In this document: one piece after another, positions 8,666 to 20,384 of the stretch
Position numbering within the stretch: the first letter of the stretch is position 1
How the letters are laid out: each line of letters begins with the position of its first letter
NCBI RefSeq assembly: GCF_027625935.1
Contig: NZ_CP115300.1
Coordinates: 1,798,001-1,862,000 of the forward strand
DNA from: Streptomyces camelliae
GTDB taxonomy: Bacteria; Actinomycetota; Actinomycetes; Streptomycetales; Streptomycetaceae
DNA: 64,000 nt
Reading direction: 5' to 3'
Notes under the pieces: generated by a model
Databases searched by the model: none
What the model saw: the letters and a program-made list of their open reading frames with translations, nothing else
What the model was told of the DNA's origin: nothing
Made by a program: the position numbers and the translations under genes

Positions 8666-8711
8666 CTAATACCGGCCATCCCGACGACCCCCATTTAAAT
8701 ACCGGTATAGT
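8666..8711. promoter_or_regulatory. Shared divergent promoter with matching operators over both -10 boxes
   Basis: The plus strand reads ATACCGGTAT (perfect palindrome, 8699-8708) overlapping TATAGT (8706-8711), which is seven bases before the map ATG. The minus strand reads CCGGTATTAGAAT just upstream of the xre start. Thus CCGGTAT abuts a likely -10 box in both directions, fitting repression of both genes by the XRE protein. The map side has no Shine-Dalgarno and looks leaderless. Confidence 0.5.
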
Positions 8712-8718
8712 AATTGGC

Positions 8719-9528
8719 ATGGTGGAACTGAAGACAGACACGTCGATCGACGCGATGCACGCGGCGGGCCAGGTTGTCGCGCGGGCCCTGACGGCCGTAC
8801 GGCAGGCCGCGGACGTCGGCGTCTCACTGCTGGAGCTGGACGAGGTGGCACGGGAGGTGCTGCGCGAGGCCGGGGCGTCCTCGCCGTTCCTCGGCTACCG
8901 CCCGTCCTTCGCCCCGACCCCCTTCCCCGCGGTGATCTGCGCCTCCGTGAACGACGCGATCGTCCACGGCATCCCCACCCGCTACCGCCTGCGCGACGGC
9001 GATCTGCTCTCCGTCGACTGCGGCGCGGTGCTGGACGGCTGGGCCGGCGACTCGGCGCTCAGCCTCACGGTCGGCCGACCGCGCCCGGCCGACCGCCGCC
9101 TCATCGACACCGCCGAGCGCGCCCTGGCGGCCGGCATCGCGGCGGCCGTCGCCGGCAACCGCATCGGCGACATCGCCCACGCCGTCGGCAAGGTCTGCCG
9201 CGGCGCCGGGTACGGCATCCCGCAGGGCTTCGGCGGCCACGGCATCGGCCGCCGGATGCACGAGGATCCCGACGTCCCGAACGAGGGCCGCCCCGGCCGA
9301 GGCCTTCCCCTGCGCCCCGGCATGGTCCTGGCCATCGAGCCCATGCTGATCGCGAGCGGCAAGGACACCTACTACGAGGCGGGCGACGGCTGGACCCTGC
9401 GCACGAGCGACGGCTCCCGCGCCGCCCACGTGGAGCACACGGTGGCGGTCACGGAGGAGGGCCCGAGGATCCTCACGGCCCGACAGGCACCCCGCACATG
9501 CCAGCCAGCAGCATCCGTGACAAGGTGA
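8719..9528 (+). CDS. map: Type I methionine aminopeptidase
   Basis: A 269-residue M24A metallopeptidase that removes the initiator methionine. The five metal ligands are visible: Asp100 (SVDCGAVLDGW), Asp111 (GDSALS), His174 (GGHGIGRRMHEDP), Glu207 (AIEPM) and a glutamate in HVEHTVAV; His83 in VHGIP is the expected catalytic histidine. It lacks an N-terminal zinc-finger extension. Streptomyces usually carry more than one map gene; this copy, away from the ribosomal operon and paired with its own XRE regulator, looks like an auxiliary copy. There is no ribosome binding site and a TATAGT box is only seven bases upstream, suggesting a leaderless mRNA. Confidence 0.92.
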   Translation: MVELKTDTSIDAMHAAGQVVARALTAVRQAADVGVSLLELDEVAREVLREAGASSPFLGYRPSFAPTPFPAVICASVNDAIVHGIPTRYRLRDGDLLSVDCGAVLDGWAGDSALSLTVGRPRPADRRLIDTAERALAAGIAAAVAGNRIGDIAHAVGKVCRGAGYGIPQGFGGHGIGRRMHEDPDVPNEGRPGRGLPLRPGMVLAIEPMLIASGKDTYYEAGDGWTLRTSDGSRAAHVEHTVAVTEEGPRILTARQAPRTCQPAASVTR

Positions 9529-9558
9529 TATGAACCAGCACCAAAGGAACGGAATGCC

Positions 9559-12096
<2,538 letters not shown>

Positions 12097-12121
12097 GCCG
12101 GCCGGGCCCGCAAGCAAGAGT

Positions 12122-12161
12122 CCCGCGGCGCCGGTCCCCGCACGGGTGCCGGCGCCGCGGG
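12122..12161. terminator. Bidirectional terminator between clp and ggt
   Basis: A perfect 13 bp inverted repeat, CCCGCGGCGCCGG at 12122-12134 and its complement at 12149-12161, with a 14-base loop. It lies between two convergent genes and can serve both. There is no T-run, as is common in Streptomyces. Confidence 0.85.
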
Positions 12162-12180
12162 CTTGACGACGTTTCGTCCG

Positions 12181-13983
12181 CTACGGTGCGGCGGGGTCGA
12201 CCACCATCGCCGAGCCGCCTCCGCGTCGTACCTTCTCGGCGGCGGCGAGCCACTCGCCGCCCGGCAGGCGTTGCACGCCGGTCGCCGCGCCGATCTCGGG
12301 GTTGAGGGAGAAGGAGTGCCCGATGGACTCCAGCTGCTTCCTCACGTCACCGTTGTAGAGGGCGGGTTCGAGTTCGGTCTTCGCCGCGTTGCGCTGGCTG
12401 GCGCGGGGTGCGGCGATGGCGTCGACCAGCGGGAGGCGCCGGTCGAGGAACTCGGTCAGGGTCTGCAGCACCGTGGTGATGATGGTCGCCCCGCCCGGTG
12501 AACCGAGCGCCACCACCGGCCTGCCGGCCTTGTCCAGGACGATCGTCGGGGAGATCGACGAGCGCGGCCGCTTGCCCGGGCCCGGCAGATTCGGGTCGTG
12601 CACCGCCGGGTTGGCCGGGGCGAAGGAGAAGTCGGTCAGCTCGTTGTTGAGCAGGAAGCCCCGGCCGGGCACGGTGATGCCGCTGCCGCCGGTCTGCTCG
12701 ATGGTGAGCGTGTAGGCGACGACGTCGCCCCACTTGTCGGCCACGGTCAGGTGGGTGGTGTTCTCGCCCTCGTACGTCGTCGGGGCCGCCGTACCGCCCT
12801 GGCCGCAGGGCGCCGGGTGGCGCGGGTCACCGGGCGCGAGCGGGCTGGTGAGGACGGCGTCGTCCTTGATCAGGCAGGCCCGCGAGTCGGCGTACCGCTG
12901 CGACAGCAGCTCCTTGGTGGGTACGTCCTCGAAGGCGGGGTCGCCGACCCAGCGCCCCCGGTCGGCGAAGGCGATCCGGCTGGCCTCGATGAAGTGGTGC
13001 AGATACTGCACCTCGCTCGCCTTCGAAAGGTCGGTCTTCTCCAGGATGTTGAGCGCCTCGCCGACCGTGGTGCCGCCCGAGGAGGAGGGCGCGATGGAGT
13101 ACACGTTCAGGCCGCGGTACGACGTCCTGGTGGGCGCCTGGAGCTTGGCCCGGTAGACGGCGAGGTCCTTCTCCTCCAGCTTGCCCGGGCGGGCGTGCCA
13201 GCCGGAGGCGGGGTCCACCGGCGGGTGTTCGGCCGTCCTGACGATGTCGTCGCCGATGTCCCCGCGGTAGACGGCACCGATGCCCTTGCGCCCCAGTTCC
13301 TCGTAGGTGCGGGCGAGTTCGGGGTTCTTGAACGTCGAACCCACCACGGGGAGCTGCCCGTTCGGCAGGAACAGCTTCGCGGTGTCCGGGAAGTAGCGGA
13401 ACCGCGTCTCGTTGGACGCGGTCTGCGAGCGGAAGGTGTCGTCCACGGTGAAGCCGTCGCGGGCGATCCGCTCGGCCGGCTTCAGGACCGTACCCAGCCT
13501 CCTGGTGCCCCACTCGTCCAGCGCCGTCTGCCAGGTGGCGGGCGTGCCCGGGGTGCCGACGCTCAGCCCGCTGCTGACGGCGTCGGCAAAGGCGAGCGGC
13601 TTGCCGTTCTCCAGGAACAGGTCGGAGTCGGCGCTGAGGGGCGCCGTCTCGCGGCCGTCGATGGTGTGCACGGTGCGGGTCCGGGCGTCGTAGTAGACGA
13701 AGTAGCCGCCTCCGCCGATGCCGGCGGAGTAGGGCTCGGTGACGCCGAGCGCGGCGGCGGTGGCGACGGCCGCGTCGACCGCGTTGCCGCCGCGTCTGAG
13801 GACCTCGATGCCGGCCGCGGTCGCGTCCGCGTCGACGCTCGCGACGGCGCCGCCGTAACCGACGGCCACGGGAACCTTGGCGGGTGTGCTGCTCGTCGCG
13901 GCGGGCGGCGCCGCCGCCCCCACCGACACCATGGCGGCCGAGACCGCCAGAACCGCCAGTTTCCGTCTGCCAGGGCGACCCAT
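12181..13983 (-). CDS. ggt: Secreted gamma-glutamyltransferase
   Basis: A 600-residue Ntn-hydrolase precursor that transfers or hydrolyses the gamma-glutamyl group of glutathione and related peptides. A signal peptide is visible (GRRKLAVLAVSAAMVSVGAA then Ala/Pro-rich). The large-subunit motif VDAAVATAAALGV..PYSAGIGGGG is at about 69-93. The self-processing site and nucleophilic threonine are in ENTTHLTVAD near residue 410, followed by GSGITVPGRGFLLNNE. Length is normal. It is monocistronic, convergent with clp and divergent from the unknown gene at 14128. Extracytoplasmic location is inferred from the signal peptide. Confidence 0.92.
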   Translation of the reverse strand: MGRPGRRKLAVLAVSAAMVSVGAAAPPAATSSTPAKVPVAVGYGGAVASVDADATAAGIEVLRRGGNAVDAAVATAAALGVTEPYSAGIGGGGYFVYYDARTRTVHTIDGRETAPLSADSDLFLENGKPLAFADAVSSGLSVGTPGTPATWQTALDEWGTRRLGTVLKPAERIARDGFTVDDTFRSQTASNETRFRYFPDTAKLFLPNGQLPVVGSTFKNPELARTYEELGRKGIGAVYRGDIGDDIVRTAEHPPVDPASGWHARPGKLEEKDLAVYRAKLQAPTRTSYRGLNVYSIAPSSSGGTTVGEALNILEKTDLSKASEVQYLHHFIEASRIAFADRGRWVGDPAFEDVPTKELLSQRYADSRACLIKDDAVLTSPLAPGDPRHPAPCGQGGTAAPTTYEGENTTHLTVADKWGDVVAYTLTIEQTGGSGITVPGRGFLLNNELTDFSFAPANPAVHDPNLPGPGKRPRSSISPTIVLDKAGRPVVALGSPGGATIITTVLQTLTEFLDRRLPLVDAIAAPRASQRNAAKTELEPALYNGDVRKQLESIGHSFSLNPEIGAATGVQRLPGGEWLAAAEKVRRGGGSAMVVDPAAP

Positions 13984-14127
13984 CCGTACCTCCCGTCGGG
14001 ACCGGTCAGCGCAGCGTAACGAGAATGCCGGGGCCTCGACAGTGGGCCTCGGAGGGCTGCCACACGAACGTCACACGTCGAACACCGGTACGCTCCCGGA
14101 CGCCTGGGGCCGCTACCATGCCCGGCC

Positions 14128-14874
14128 ATGAACGACGACCTGCGCAACATCGTCCTCGGTCTGGTGGCGACCGGCATCTCGGCCTGCCTCGGCTGGATCG
14201 CCCGGACCTCGCTGTGGCGCCGCAAGCTGCGGCGCAAGCAGGCGTTCTTCGGGCTGCCGGACCACTCCGAGTCGCTGCTCGTGGTGAACCGCAACGCGGG
14301 CGGTCCGGACCTGTCGGTGATGCGGTACGACGTGTTCGCCCTGCTGGAACTCGCCGCCCTGATCAAGGACTGCCACGCGCACGCGCAGGTCGTGGCGCAC
14401 GACGCCACCCAGCAGGGCTTCGGCGAGCGGACCGAGTTCTGCGTCGGCGGGCCCTACTCGAACCGCCGGATGGCGGCCCACCTCTCCTCGCTGCTGCCGG
14501 GCGTGCGGATGAACGTGGAGACCGACGCCGGCCCGGAGACGGGCGCCTTCCGGATCGGCGGGGAGCACTACCGCATGGACGGCGGCCGCAGCGAGTACGT
14601 GCTGCTCGCCCGGATCGGCGCGGACGGGCACGGCTCCGGCCGCCCGGTGTTCCTCTTCTGCGGCCAGCGGGCCATCACCAACCAGGCCGCGACCCGCTAT
14701 CTCGCCCGCCACCACGAACGCCTGCACCGCAAGTACGGCACCGGCTCCTTCGTCCTGCTGCTGAAGGTGCTCAACTCCCAGGCGTACGGCCCCGACGTGG
14801 TCGAACTGGTCGCGGACGTCACCCGGGCGGCGCGCACCCCGCTGCCCGAGACGGCGCCGGCCACCGGCGCGTGA
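14128..14874 (+). CDS. Membrane-anchored protein of unknown function
   Basis: A 248-residue protein with one N-terminal membrane segment (about residues 8-25, NIVLGLVATGISACLGWIA) followed by a basic stretch (RRKLRRKQAFFG), so most of it should be cytoplasmic. The soluble part contains SESLLVVNRNAGG, GGPYSNRRMAAHL and VFLFCGQRAITNQA; GGPYSN and a later aspartate-rich stretch look like a nucleotide- or sugar-binding fold, but I do not recognise the family. No Shine-Dalgarno precedes the ATG, and TACCAT eight bases upstream could be a -10 box of a leaderless transcript. It is divergent from ggt. Confidence 0.7.
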   Translation: MNDDLRNIVLGLVATGISACLGWIARTSLWRRKLRRKQAFFGLPDHSESLLVVNRNAGGPDLSVMRYDVFALLELAALIKDCHAHAQVVAHDATQQGFGERTEFCVGGPYSNRRMAAHLSSLLPGVRMNVETDAGPETGAFRIGGEHYRMDGGRSEYVLLARIGADGHGSGRPVFLFCGQRAITNQAATRYLARHHERLHRKYGTGSFVLLLKVLNSQAYGPDVVELVADVTRAARTPLPETAPATGA

Positions 14875-14902
14875 GGCTTCAACAATCTTTACCGGCACGT
14901 AA

Positions 14903-14952
14903 CTTACCGACGGGTTACTTGCGGTAAGCGGCCACGGTTACCGTCGGGTCAC
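14903..14952. promoter_or_regulatory. Two GTnAC-N6-GTnAC boxes before the S15 hydrolase
   Basis: CTTAC-CGACGG-GTTAC (14903-14918) and GTTAC-CGTCGG-GTCAC (14937-14952) both fit the two-half-site pattern described for AfsQ1 and, loosely, for GlnR/PhoP-type regulators in Streptomyces. TTACCG/CGGTAA also occurs at 14889, 14904, 14922 and 14938. The array ends about 30 bp before the gene start at 14983. The binding protein is inferred. Confidence 0.45.
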
Positions 14953-14982
14953 TTTGCACTGACACGAGTGAAGGAGTGACCC

Positions 14983-16548
14983 ATGGGACAAGGTCGCACC
15001 ACTCTGCGCACCGCCGCCGCAGCCGTCTCGGCGGCGCTGATCTCCGGCGGTGTCATCGGCCTGGCCCCGGCCGCACAGGCCGCCGCCCCCGCCGTGCGCT
15101 TCGTGGACATCACCGGCGACGGCGGCACCGTGCTGAAGGCGAACGTCGTCGCACCCGCGCACGCGAACGGCGCGCACCGCTACCCGCTGGTCGTGCTGCC
15201 CACGAGCTGGGCGCTGCCCCAGGTGGAGTACCTCGCCCAGGCGCAGAGGCTCGCCGATGCCGGCTATGTGGTGCTCAGCTACAACGTGCGCGGGTTCTGG
15301 CAGTCCGGCGGGCAGATAGAAGTGGCCGGTCCGCCGGACGTGGCGGACGCCTCCAAGGTGATCGACTGGGCCCTCGCGCACACCCCGGCCGACCCGGGGC
15401 ACATCGGCATGGCGGGGGTGTCGTACGGCGCCGGGATCAGTCTGCTCGCCGCCGCCCACGACAAGCGGATCAAGGCGGTGGCCGCGCTCAGCGGCTGGGC
15501 GGACCTGGTCGACTCGATCTACTCGGGCCGCACCCAGCACGTCCAGGCGCTCGCCGTGCTGGACGGCGCGGCCACCCTCACCGGCCGCGAGAGCCCCGAG
15601 CTGCGCGAGATGTTCGACAACCTGTACTCCTCGAACCTGTCGAAGGAGCGGGAGATGATCGCGTGGGGCCGCAAGCGCTCCCCCGCGGCCTATGTCGACC
15701 AGCTGAACCGGAACGGCGCCGCCGTGCTGCTCGCCAACGCCTGGGGCGACACCGTCTTCAACCCGAACGAGTACGCCGACTTCTACCAGAAGCTGAAGGT
15801 GCCCAAGCGGCTGGAGCTGCGCCCCGGCGACCACGCGACCGCCGAGCTGACCGGCCTGTTCGGGCTGCCGAACGACGTCTGGACGGACACCGAGCGCTGG
15901 CTCGACCACTACCTCAAGGGCGCCGACAACGGCATCGACCGTGAGCAGCCGGTCCAGGTGAAGTCCCGTAGCGCGGGGGGATACGAGGGCTACCCGGACT
16001 GGAAGTCGGTCGGCGCGACCCGGAAGAAGATCGCGCTCGCGGGCTCGACGACGATCCACGCGAATGTCGACTCGGGCGCGGACGGCGGGATCGTCTTCCT
16101 CTCCAGCATCCTGGACCAGGTCGCCCAACTGCCCCCGATGGCCTCGATACCGCTGCTGCCGCGCCGCTGGGCGGCCGTGTGGCAGTCACCGAGGTACGGC
16201 AGCGCGCAACAGGTGCGCGGCACGGCGACCCTGCACACCACGCTGACCCCGACGGCGGAGAGCGGCACCCTTGTCGCCTACCTGTACGACGTGGGGCCTC
16301 TCGGCCTCGGCAAGCTGGTCACGCACGCGCCGTACACCTGGCACGGGCGGACGCCCGGCACGCCGTTCGACGTGGACCTGGATCTGTTCTCCACGGCCTA
16401 CGACGTACCCGCCGGGCACCGCCTCGCGCTGGTGGTCGACACGGTCGACCCGCTGTACATCGAGCACAACCCGTCCGGCGCGCAGCTGACCTTCTCCTCG
16501 CCCTCGGACGACCCGTCGTACGTGTCCGTCCCGGTGCGCGAGCAGTGA
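14983..16548 (+). CDS. Secreted S15/CocE-type alpha/beta hydrolase
   Basis: A 521-residue serine hydrolase with a signal peptide (residues 1 to about 34, ending AAQAAA). The alpha/beta-hydrolase core spans about 40-310. The nucleophile elbow is GVSYGAG with Ser147, the acid is probably in the NAWGD segment, and the histidine is in RPGDHAT. Residues about 330-520 form the jelly-roll domain typical of X-Pro dipeptidyl-peptidase and cocaine-esterase relatives. It is probably an extracellular peptidase or acyl-esterase. The ATG at 14983 follows GAAGGAGTG. Upstream repeats suggest control by a two-component response regulator. Confidence 0.87.
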   Translation: MGQGRTTLRTAAAAVSAALISGGVIGLAPAAQAAAPAVRFVDITGDGGTVLKANVVAPAHANGAHRYPLVVLPTSWALPQVEYLAQAQRLADAGYVVLSYNVRGFWQSGGQIEVAGPPDVADASKVIDWALAHTPADPGHIGMAGVSYGAGISLLAAAHDKRIKAVAALSGWADLVDSIYSGRTQHVQALAVLDGAATLTGRESPELREMFDNLYSSNLSKEREMIAWGRKRSPAAYVDQLNRNGAAVLLANAWGDTVFNPNEYADFYQKLKVPKRLELRPGDHATAELTGLFGLPNDVWTDTERWLDHYLKGADNGIDREQPVQVKSRSAGGYEGYPDWKSVGATRKKIALAGSTTIHANVDSGADGGIVFLSSILDQVAQLPPMASIPLLPRRWAAVWQSPRYGSAQQVRGTATLHTTLTPTAESGTLVAYLYDVGPLGLGKLVTHAPYTWHGRTPGTPFDVDLDLFSTAYDVPAGHRLALVVDTVDPLYIEHNPSGAQLTFSSPSDDPSYVSVPVREQ

Positions 16549-16597
16549 TCTCCGGCTGCCGCCGGACGAGCCTGGCCCGTGTGAACTGCCGCCCCTC

Positions 16598-17476
16598 CTA
16601 GGGTTTCGGGGCCAAGGGGGGCTCCCTGCCCGGCAGCAGCGCCCCAGGACCCGGTGTGGCGACCGCCACCGCCCGGGTCTTGGGGCTGCGCTGCTCACGG
16701 CGGGACACCCGGACGGCGCACCACGAGAGCAGCATGCACATCCCGATGTAGATCGGTGAGATCACCATCACCACAGGGATGAACGGCAAATCGTAGTCGA
16801 GGTTGGAGGCGATCAGTTTCCCGGCATGGAGGAACTCCTCGTAGGTGATGAGATAGCCGAGGGAGGTGTCCTTCAGCGCGACCACCAACTGGCTGATGAT
16901 GGCCGGCAGCATGGCGCGTACGGCCTGCGGGACGAGGACGTGCGCCATGACCTGGGTCTTGCGCATGCCGAGCGCGAACGCGGCCTCCCGCTGGCCGCGT
17001 TCGACCGCACCCACACCCGCCCGGAAGACCTCGGCGAGCACCGAGCCGTTGTAGAGGGCGAGTCCGGCGACCAGTGCGGGCAGCGGCTGCACCTTGAGCG
17101 CCACGAAGATGAAGAAGATCATCACCAGCACCGGCATCGCGCGGAAGAACTCCACGACCACCGCGGCCGGCAGACGCACCGCCCGGTGGTCCGACAGCCG
17201 TCCGGCCGCGAGCAGCCCGCCGAGGACGAGGGAGAGCGCGGCCGCGATCGCGAAGGCCTTCAGGGTGTTGCCGAGGCCGCGCAGCAGCAGTTCCTGGATC
17301 CCCTTGTACGCGAAGGGCATCCACTTCGTGCGGGTGAACTGGCCGGTGTCGAACAGCAGATACAGGATCCAGGCGACGAGGCCGAGGAGCACGGCCGTGG
17401 ACAGCGTGCCGTAGAGGCGGTGCCGCCGCCGGGTGCGCGGGCCCGGGACGTCGTAGAGGGCGGTGGTGGCGGTCAT
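16598..17476 (-). CDS. gluD: Glutamate-type ABC transporter permease 2
   Basis: A 292-residue inner-membrane permease of the His/Glu/Gln/Arg family, with about five to six membrane segments and the EAA-type loop ERGQREAAFALGMRKTQVM. The ATG at 17476 overlaps the upstream permease stop as ATGA, so longer readings are artefacts. It is the last gene of a gluABCD-like operon for polar amino-acid uptake. The pair of permeases with a short GluC and longer GluD is characteristic of actinobacterial glutamate importers. Substrate is inferred. Confidence 0.88.
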   Translation of the reverse strand: MTATTALYDVPGPRTRRRHRLYGTLSTAVLLGLVAWILYLLFDTGQFTRTKWMPFAYKGIQELLLRGLGNTLKAFAIAAALSLVLGGLLAAGRLSDHRAVRLPAAVVVEFFRAMPVLVMIFFIFVALKVQPLPALVAGLALYNGSVLAEVFRAGVGAVERGQREAAFALGMRKTQVMAHVLVPQAVRAMLPAIISQLVVALKDTSLGYLITYEEFLHAGKLIASNLDYDLPFIPVVMVISPIYIGMCMLLSWCAVRVSRREQRSPKTRAVAVATPGPGALLPGREPPLAPKP

Positions 17477-18117
17477 CGGGCGACTCCCCAGGTGCGCTCC
17501 AGCGCGTGGAACAGCGCGCTGATGGCGAGCGTGATGATCAGGTAGCCGAGGGCGATCCAGACGAAGGTCCAGACGATGTCGTAGCCCAGCTCGTTCAGCG
17601 TCTTGTACGTGCCGAGCAGTTCGGTGACGCTGAACGCGCCGGCGATCGCGGAGTTCTTCGCGAGTGCGATGAGCGTGGAGCCGACCGGCGGGATCACCGA
17701 CCTGAACGCCTGGGGCAGCACGACCAGGTTCAGGGTCTGGCCGAAGGTCATGCCGAGGCTGCGGGCGGCCTCGCCCTGTCCCCTGGGCACGGTGTTGATG
17801 CCCGAGCGCAGCGCCTCGCAGATGAACGCCGAGGTGTAGCAGCCGAGGGCGAGGACGGCGAACAGCTGGAAGGGCAGCACGAGTCCGAACCGGGGCAGTC
17901 CGAGCACCACCGCGAAGAACAGCAGGGTGAGCGGGGTGTTGCGCAGCACGGTGACCCACACGGTGCCGAAGACCCGCAAGGAGGCGACCGGGGCGACCCG
18001 GAAGGAGGCCATCACGAAGCCCAGCACCAGCGCCAGCAGCCCGGCGTAGACGGTGAGTTCGACGGTGCCGAGGAATCCCCGGGCGTAGGTGGAGAAGTTG
18101 TCGGTCAGTACGTTCAT
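17473..18117 (-). CDS. gluC: Glutamate-type ABC transporter permease 1
   Basis: A 214-residue permease starting MNVLTDNFSTYARGFLGTVE with an ATG at 18117 that overlaps the binding-protein stop as ATGA. The conserved cytoplasmic loop is PRGQGEAARSLGMTFGQTL. It forms a heterodimer with the permease at 16598-17476 according to family knowledge. The tight overlaps imply coupled translation across the operon. Confidence 0.88.
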   Translation of the reverse strand: MNVLTDNFSTYARGFLGTVELTVYAGLLALVLGFVMASFRVAPVASLRVFGTVWVTVLRNTPLTLLFFAVVLGLPRFGLVLPFQLFAVLALGCYTSAFICEALRSGINTVPRGQGEAARSLGMTFGQTLNLVVLPQAFRSVIPPVGSTLIALAKNSAIAGAFSVTELLGTYKTLNELGYDIVWTFVWIALGYLIITLAISALFHALERTWGVAR

Positions 18118-19052
18118 GCCGTCCTCGCGGCGGGAGCCGGATAGCGGTCGATGGCGGGCGGGCTGGGCGCGGGCACACCGGACAGACCGAGCGTGGCCTC
18201 GTACGCCTTCTTCCAGTCGCCGTCCTTCTCCCGGGCCGCCAGGGCGTCGTCGAGGGCGAACCGCAGGGCGCTGTCGCCGCGCGGGACGCCGATGCCGTAC
18301 GGCTCCCGCGAGAACGGCTTGCCGACGACCTTCAGTTCGTCGGGGACCTTGGCGGCGTAGCCGATGAGGATGGCGTCGTCGGTGGTGACCGCGTCGACCT
18401 GGTAGGTGAGCAGGTTGTCGACACAGGCCGAGTAGGTGTCGTAGGCGACGAGGACCGCCCTCGGATAGTCGGCCTGGATGCGCTGGTACGGCGTGGAGCC
18501 GGCGGCCGAGCAGACCCGTCTGCCGTCGAGGTCCTGGGGGCCGTGGATGCCGTTCTCGTCCGTGCGGACCAGCAGGGACTGGCCGGCCATGTAGTAGGGC
18601 CCCGCGAAGCCGACCAGCTTCTTGCGGCCCGCGTTGATCGTGTAGGTGCCGACGTAGTAGTCGATCTGGCCGTTCTGCAGGGCGGTCTCGCGGTTGGCGG
18701 AGGCGACGGTCCTGAAGTGCACCGACTCCGGCGGGAGGCCGAGGGAGGCGGACATCATCCTGGCGATCTCGATGTCGAAGCCGGCGTAGGTGCCGCTCGC
18801 CGGGTCCTTCTCGCCGAGGTAGGGCTGGTCCTCCTTGGCGCCGACGACGAAGTAGCCGCGCCGTTTCGCCCGGGTCCAGGTGCCGGAGGCGGGCAGGGCG
18901 AAGTCCCGCGCCACCTGGTAGTGCGGGAGCCGGTCGGCCGCCGGGCCCTTGCTCGGCGGGCTGCCCTCCTTGCCGCAGGCGGCGGCGAGCAGCGCGAGCG
19001 CACCGCACAGCGCGGCGCCGAGAGCTCGGGGCACACGGGTGCTGCGGATCAT
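18114..19052 (-). CDS. gluB: Amino-acid ABC transporter binding lipoprotein
   Basis: A 312-residue solute-binding lipoprotein (SBP family 3). A signal sequence and lipobox LLAAACGKEG put the acylated cysteine at about residue 26. The family motifs YAGFDIEIARMM and GQIDYYVGTYTINAGRKKLV are present. It should be anchored outside the membrane and deliver glutamate or a related amino acid to the GluCD pair. The ATG at 19052 is preferred because longer readings lack a signal peptide. It lies 17 bp after the ATPase gene. Confidence 0.88.
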   Translation of the reverse strand: MIRSTRVPRALGAALCGALALLAAACGKEGSPPSKGPAADRLPHYQVARDFALPASGTWTRAKRRGYFVVGAKEDQPYLGEKDPASGTYAGFDIEIARMMSASLGLPPESVHFRTVASANRETALQNGQIDYYVGTYTINAGRKKLVGFAGPYYMAGQSLLVRTDENGIHGPQDLDGRRVCSAAGSTPYQRIQADYPRAVLVAYDTYSACVDNLLTYQVDAVTTDDAILIGYAAKVPDELKVVGKPFSREPYGIGVPRGDSALRFALDDALAAREKDGDWKKAYEATLGLSGVPAPSPPAIDRYPAPAARTA

Positions 19053-19069
19053 GGTGTGCGCTCCCCCGG

Positions 19070-19825
<756 letters not shown>

Positions 19826-19913
19826 CCACTCTCAGCTGTGTCGTGGTTGCCGCAACCTATCCAGACACCGGTGGAGTCGACGGACGACACGCACTTTTCG
19901 GGCATTAGCCGTA

Positions 19914-19955
19914 TTTACGGGGGTGGGTTCAGGGTTTACGGGGGTGGGTTCAGGG
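19914..19955. repeat. Two tandem copies of a 21 bp unit
   Basis: TTTACGGGGGTGGGTTCAGGG occurs at 19914-19934 and 19935-19955 without a mismatch. The second copy overlaps the last codons and stop of the gene at 19950-20369, and the first is in the space before gluA. It looks like a recent local duplication. Confidence 0.9.
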
Positions 19956-20369
19956 CTCGGCGATCTCCGCGTACAGCTGAGACAGCTCGGGAACACCGCT
20001 CGCCGCCCAGCTCTGCCCGGCGTCCGCGACCTCGAACTCCCGCCCGGAGGCGAGGAGTACGACGGGCTCGCCGTCGGAGCGGATCCGCCAGGCGGCACCC
20101 GGCACGGTACGCACCACGACCGTGCCCAGATAGAGCCCGGCGTCATGGCCGAGCCAGGGCAGGGTCTCGGCGTCGTCGCGCCAGCGCGGGACGAGCTGGT
20201 CCAGGGCCTCCAGGGAGGCCGGGGTGTCGTCGAGCCGGACGCCCTCCTCGGCCGCCTGCGCGCGCAGCAGCTCGCACTCGGACAGCAGCGCGGCGGCCGC
20301 CTCGGGGTCGGCCGCGAGGTCGGCGCCGCCGTGCTTCTTGTGCCCGTGGCCCAGGAACGGAAGGTTCAT
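19950..20369 (-). CDS. Small unknown cytosolic protein (Streptomyces DUF6278-like)
   Basis: A 139-residue protein without signal or membrane segments. It starts MNLPFLGHGHKKHGGADLAA, then a helical section (about 20-55) and a beta-rich second half (GLYLGTVVVRTVPGAAWRI and PVVLLASGREFEV). The look matches a small conserved Streptomyces family, but no function is known to me. It starts 15 bp downstream of the xth stop on the same strand, so it may be co-transcribed with it. Confidence 0.75.
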   Translation of the reverse strand: MNLPFLGHGHKKHGGADLAADPEAAAALLSECELLRAQAAEEGVRLDDTPASLEALDQLVPRWRDDAETLPWLGHDAGLYLGTVVVRTVPGAAWRIRSDGEPVVLLASGREFEVADAGQSWAASGVPELSQLYAEIAEP

Positions 20370-20384
20370 GGACCCAGCGTGGCA

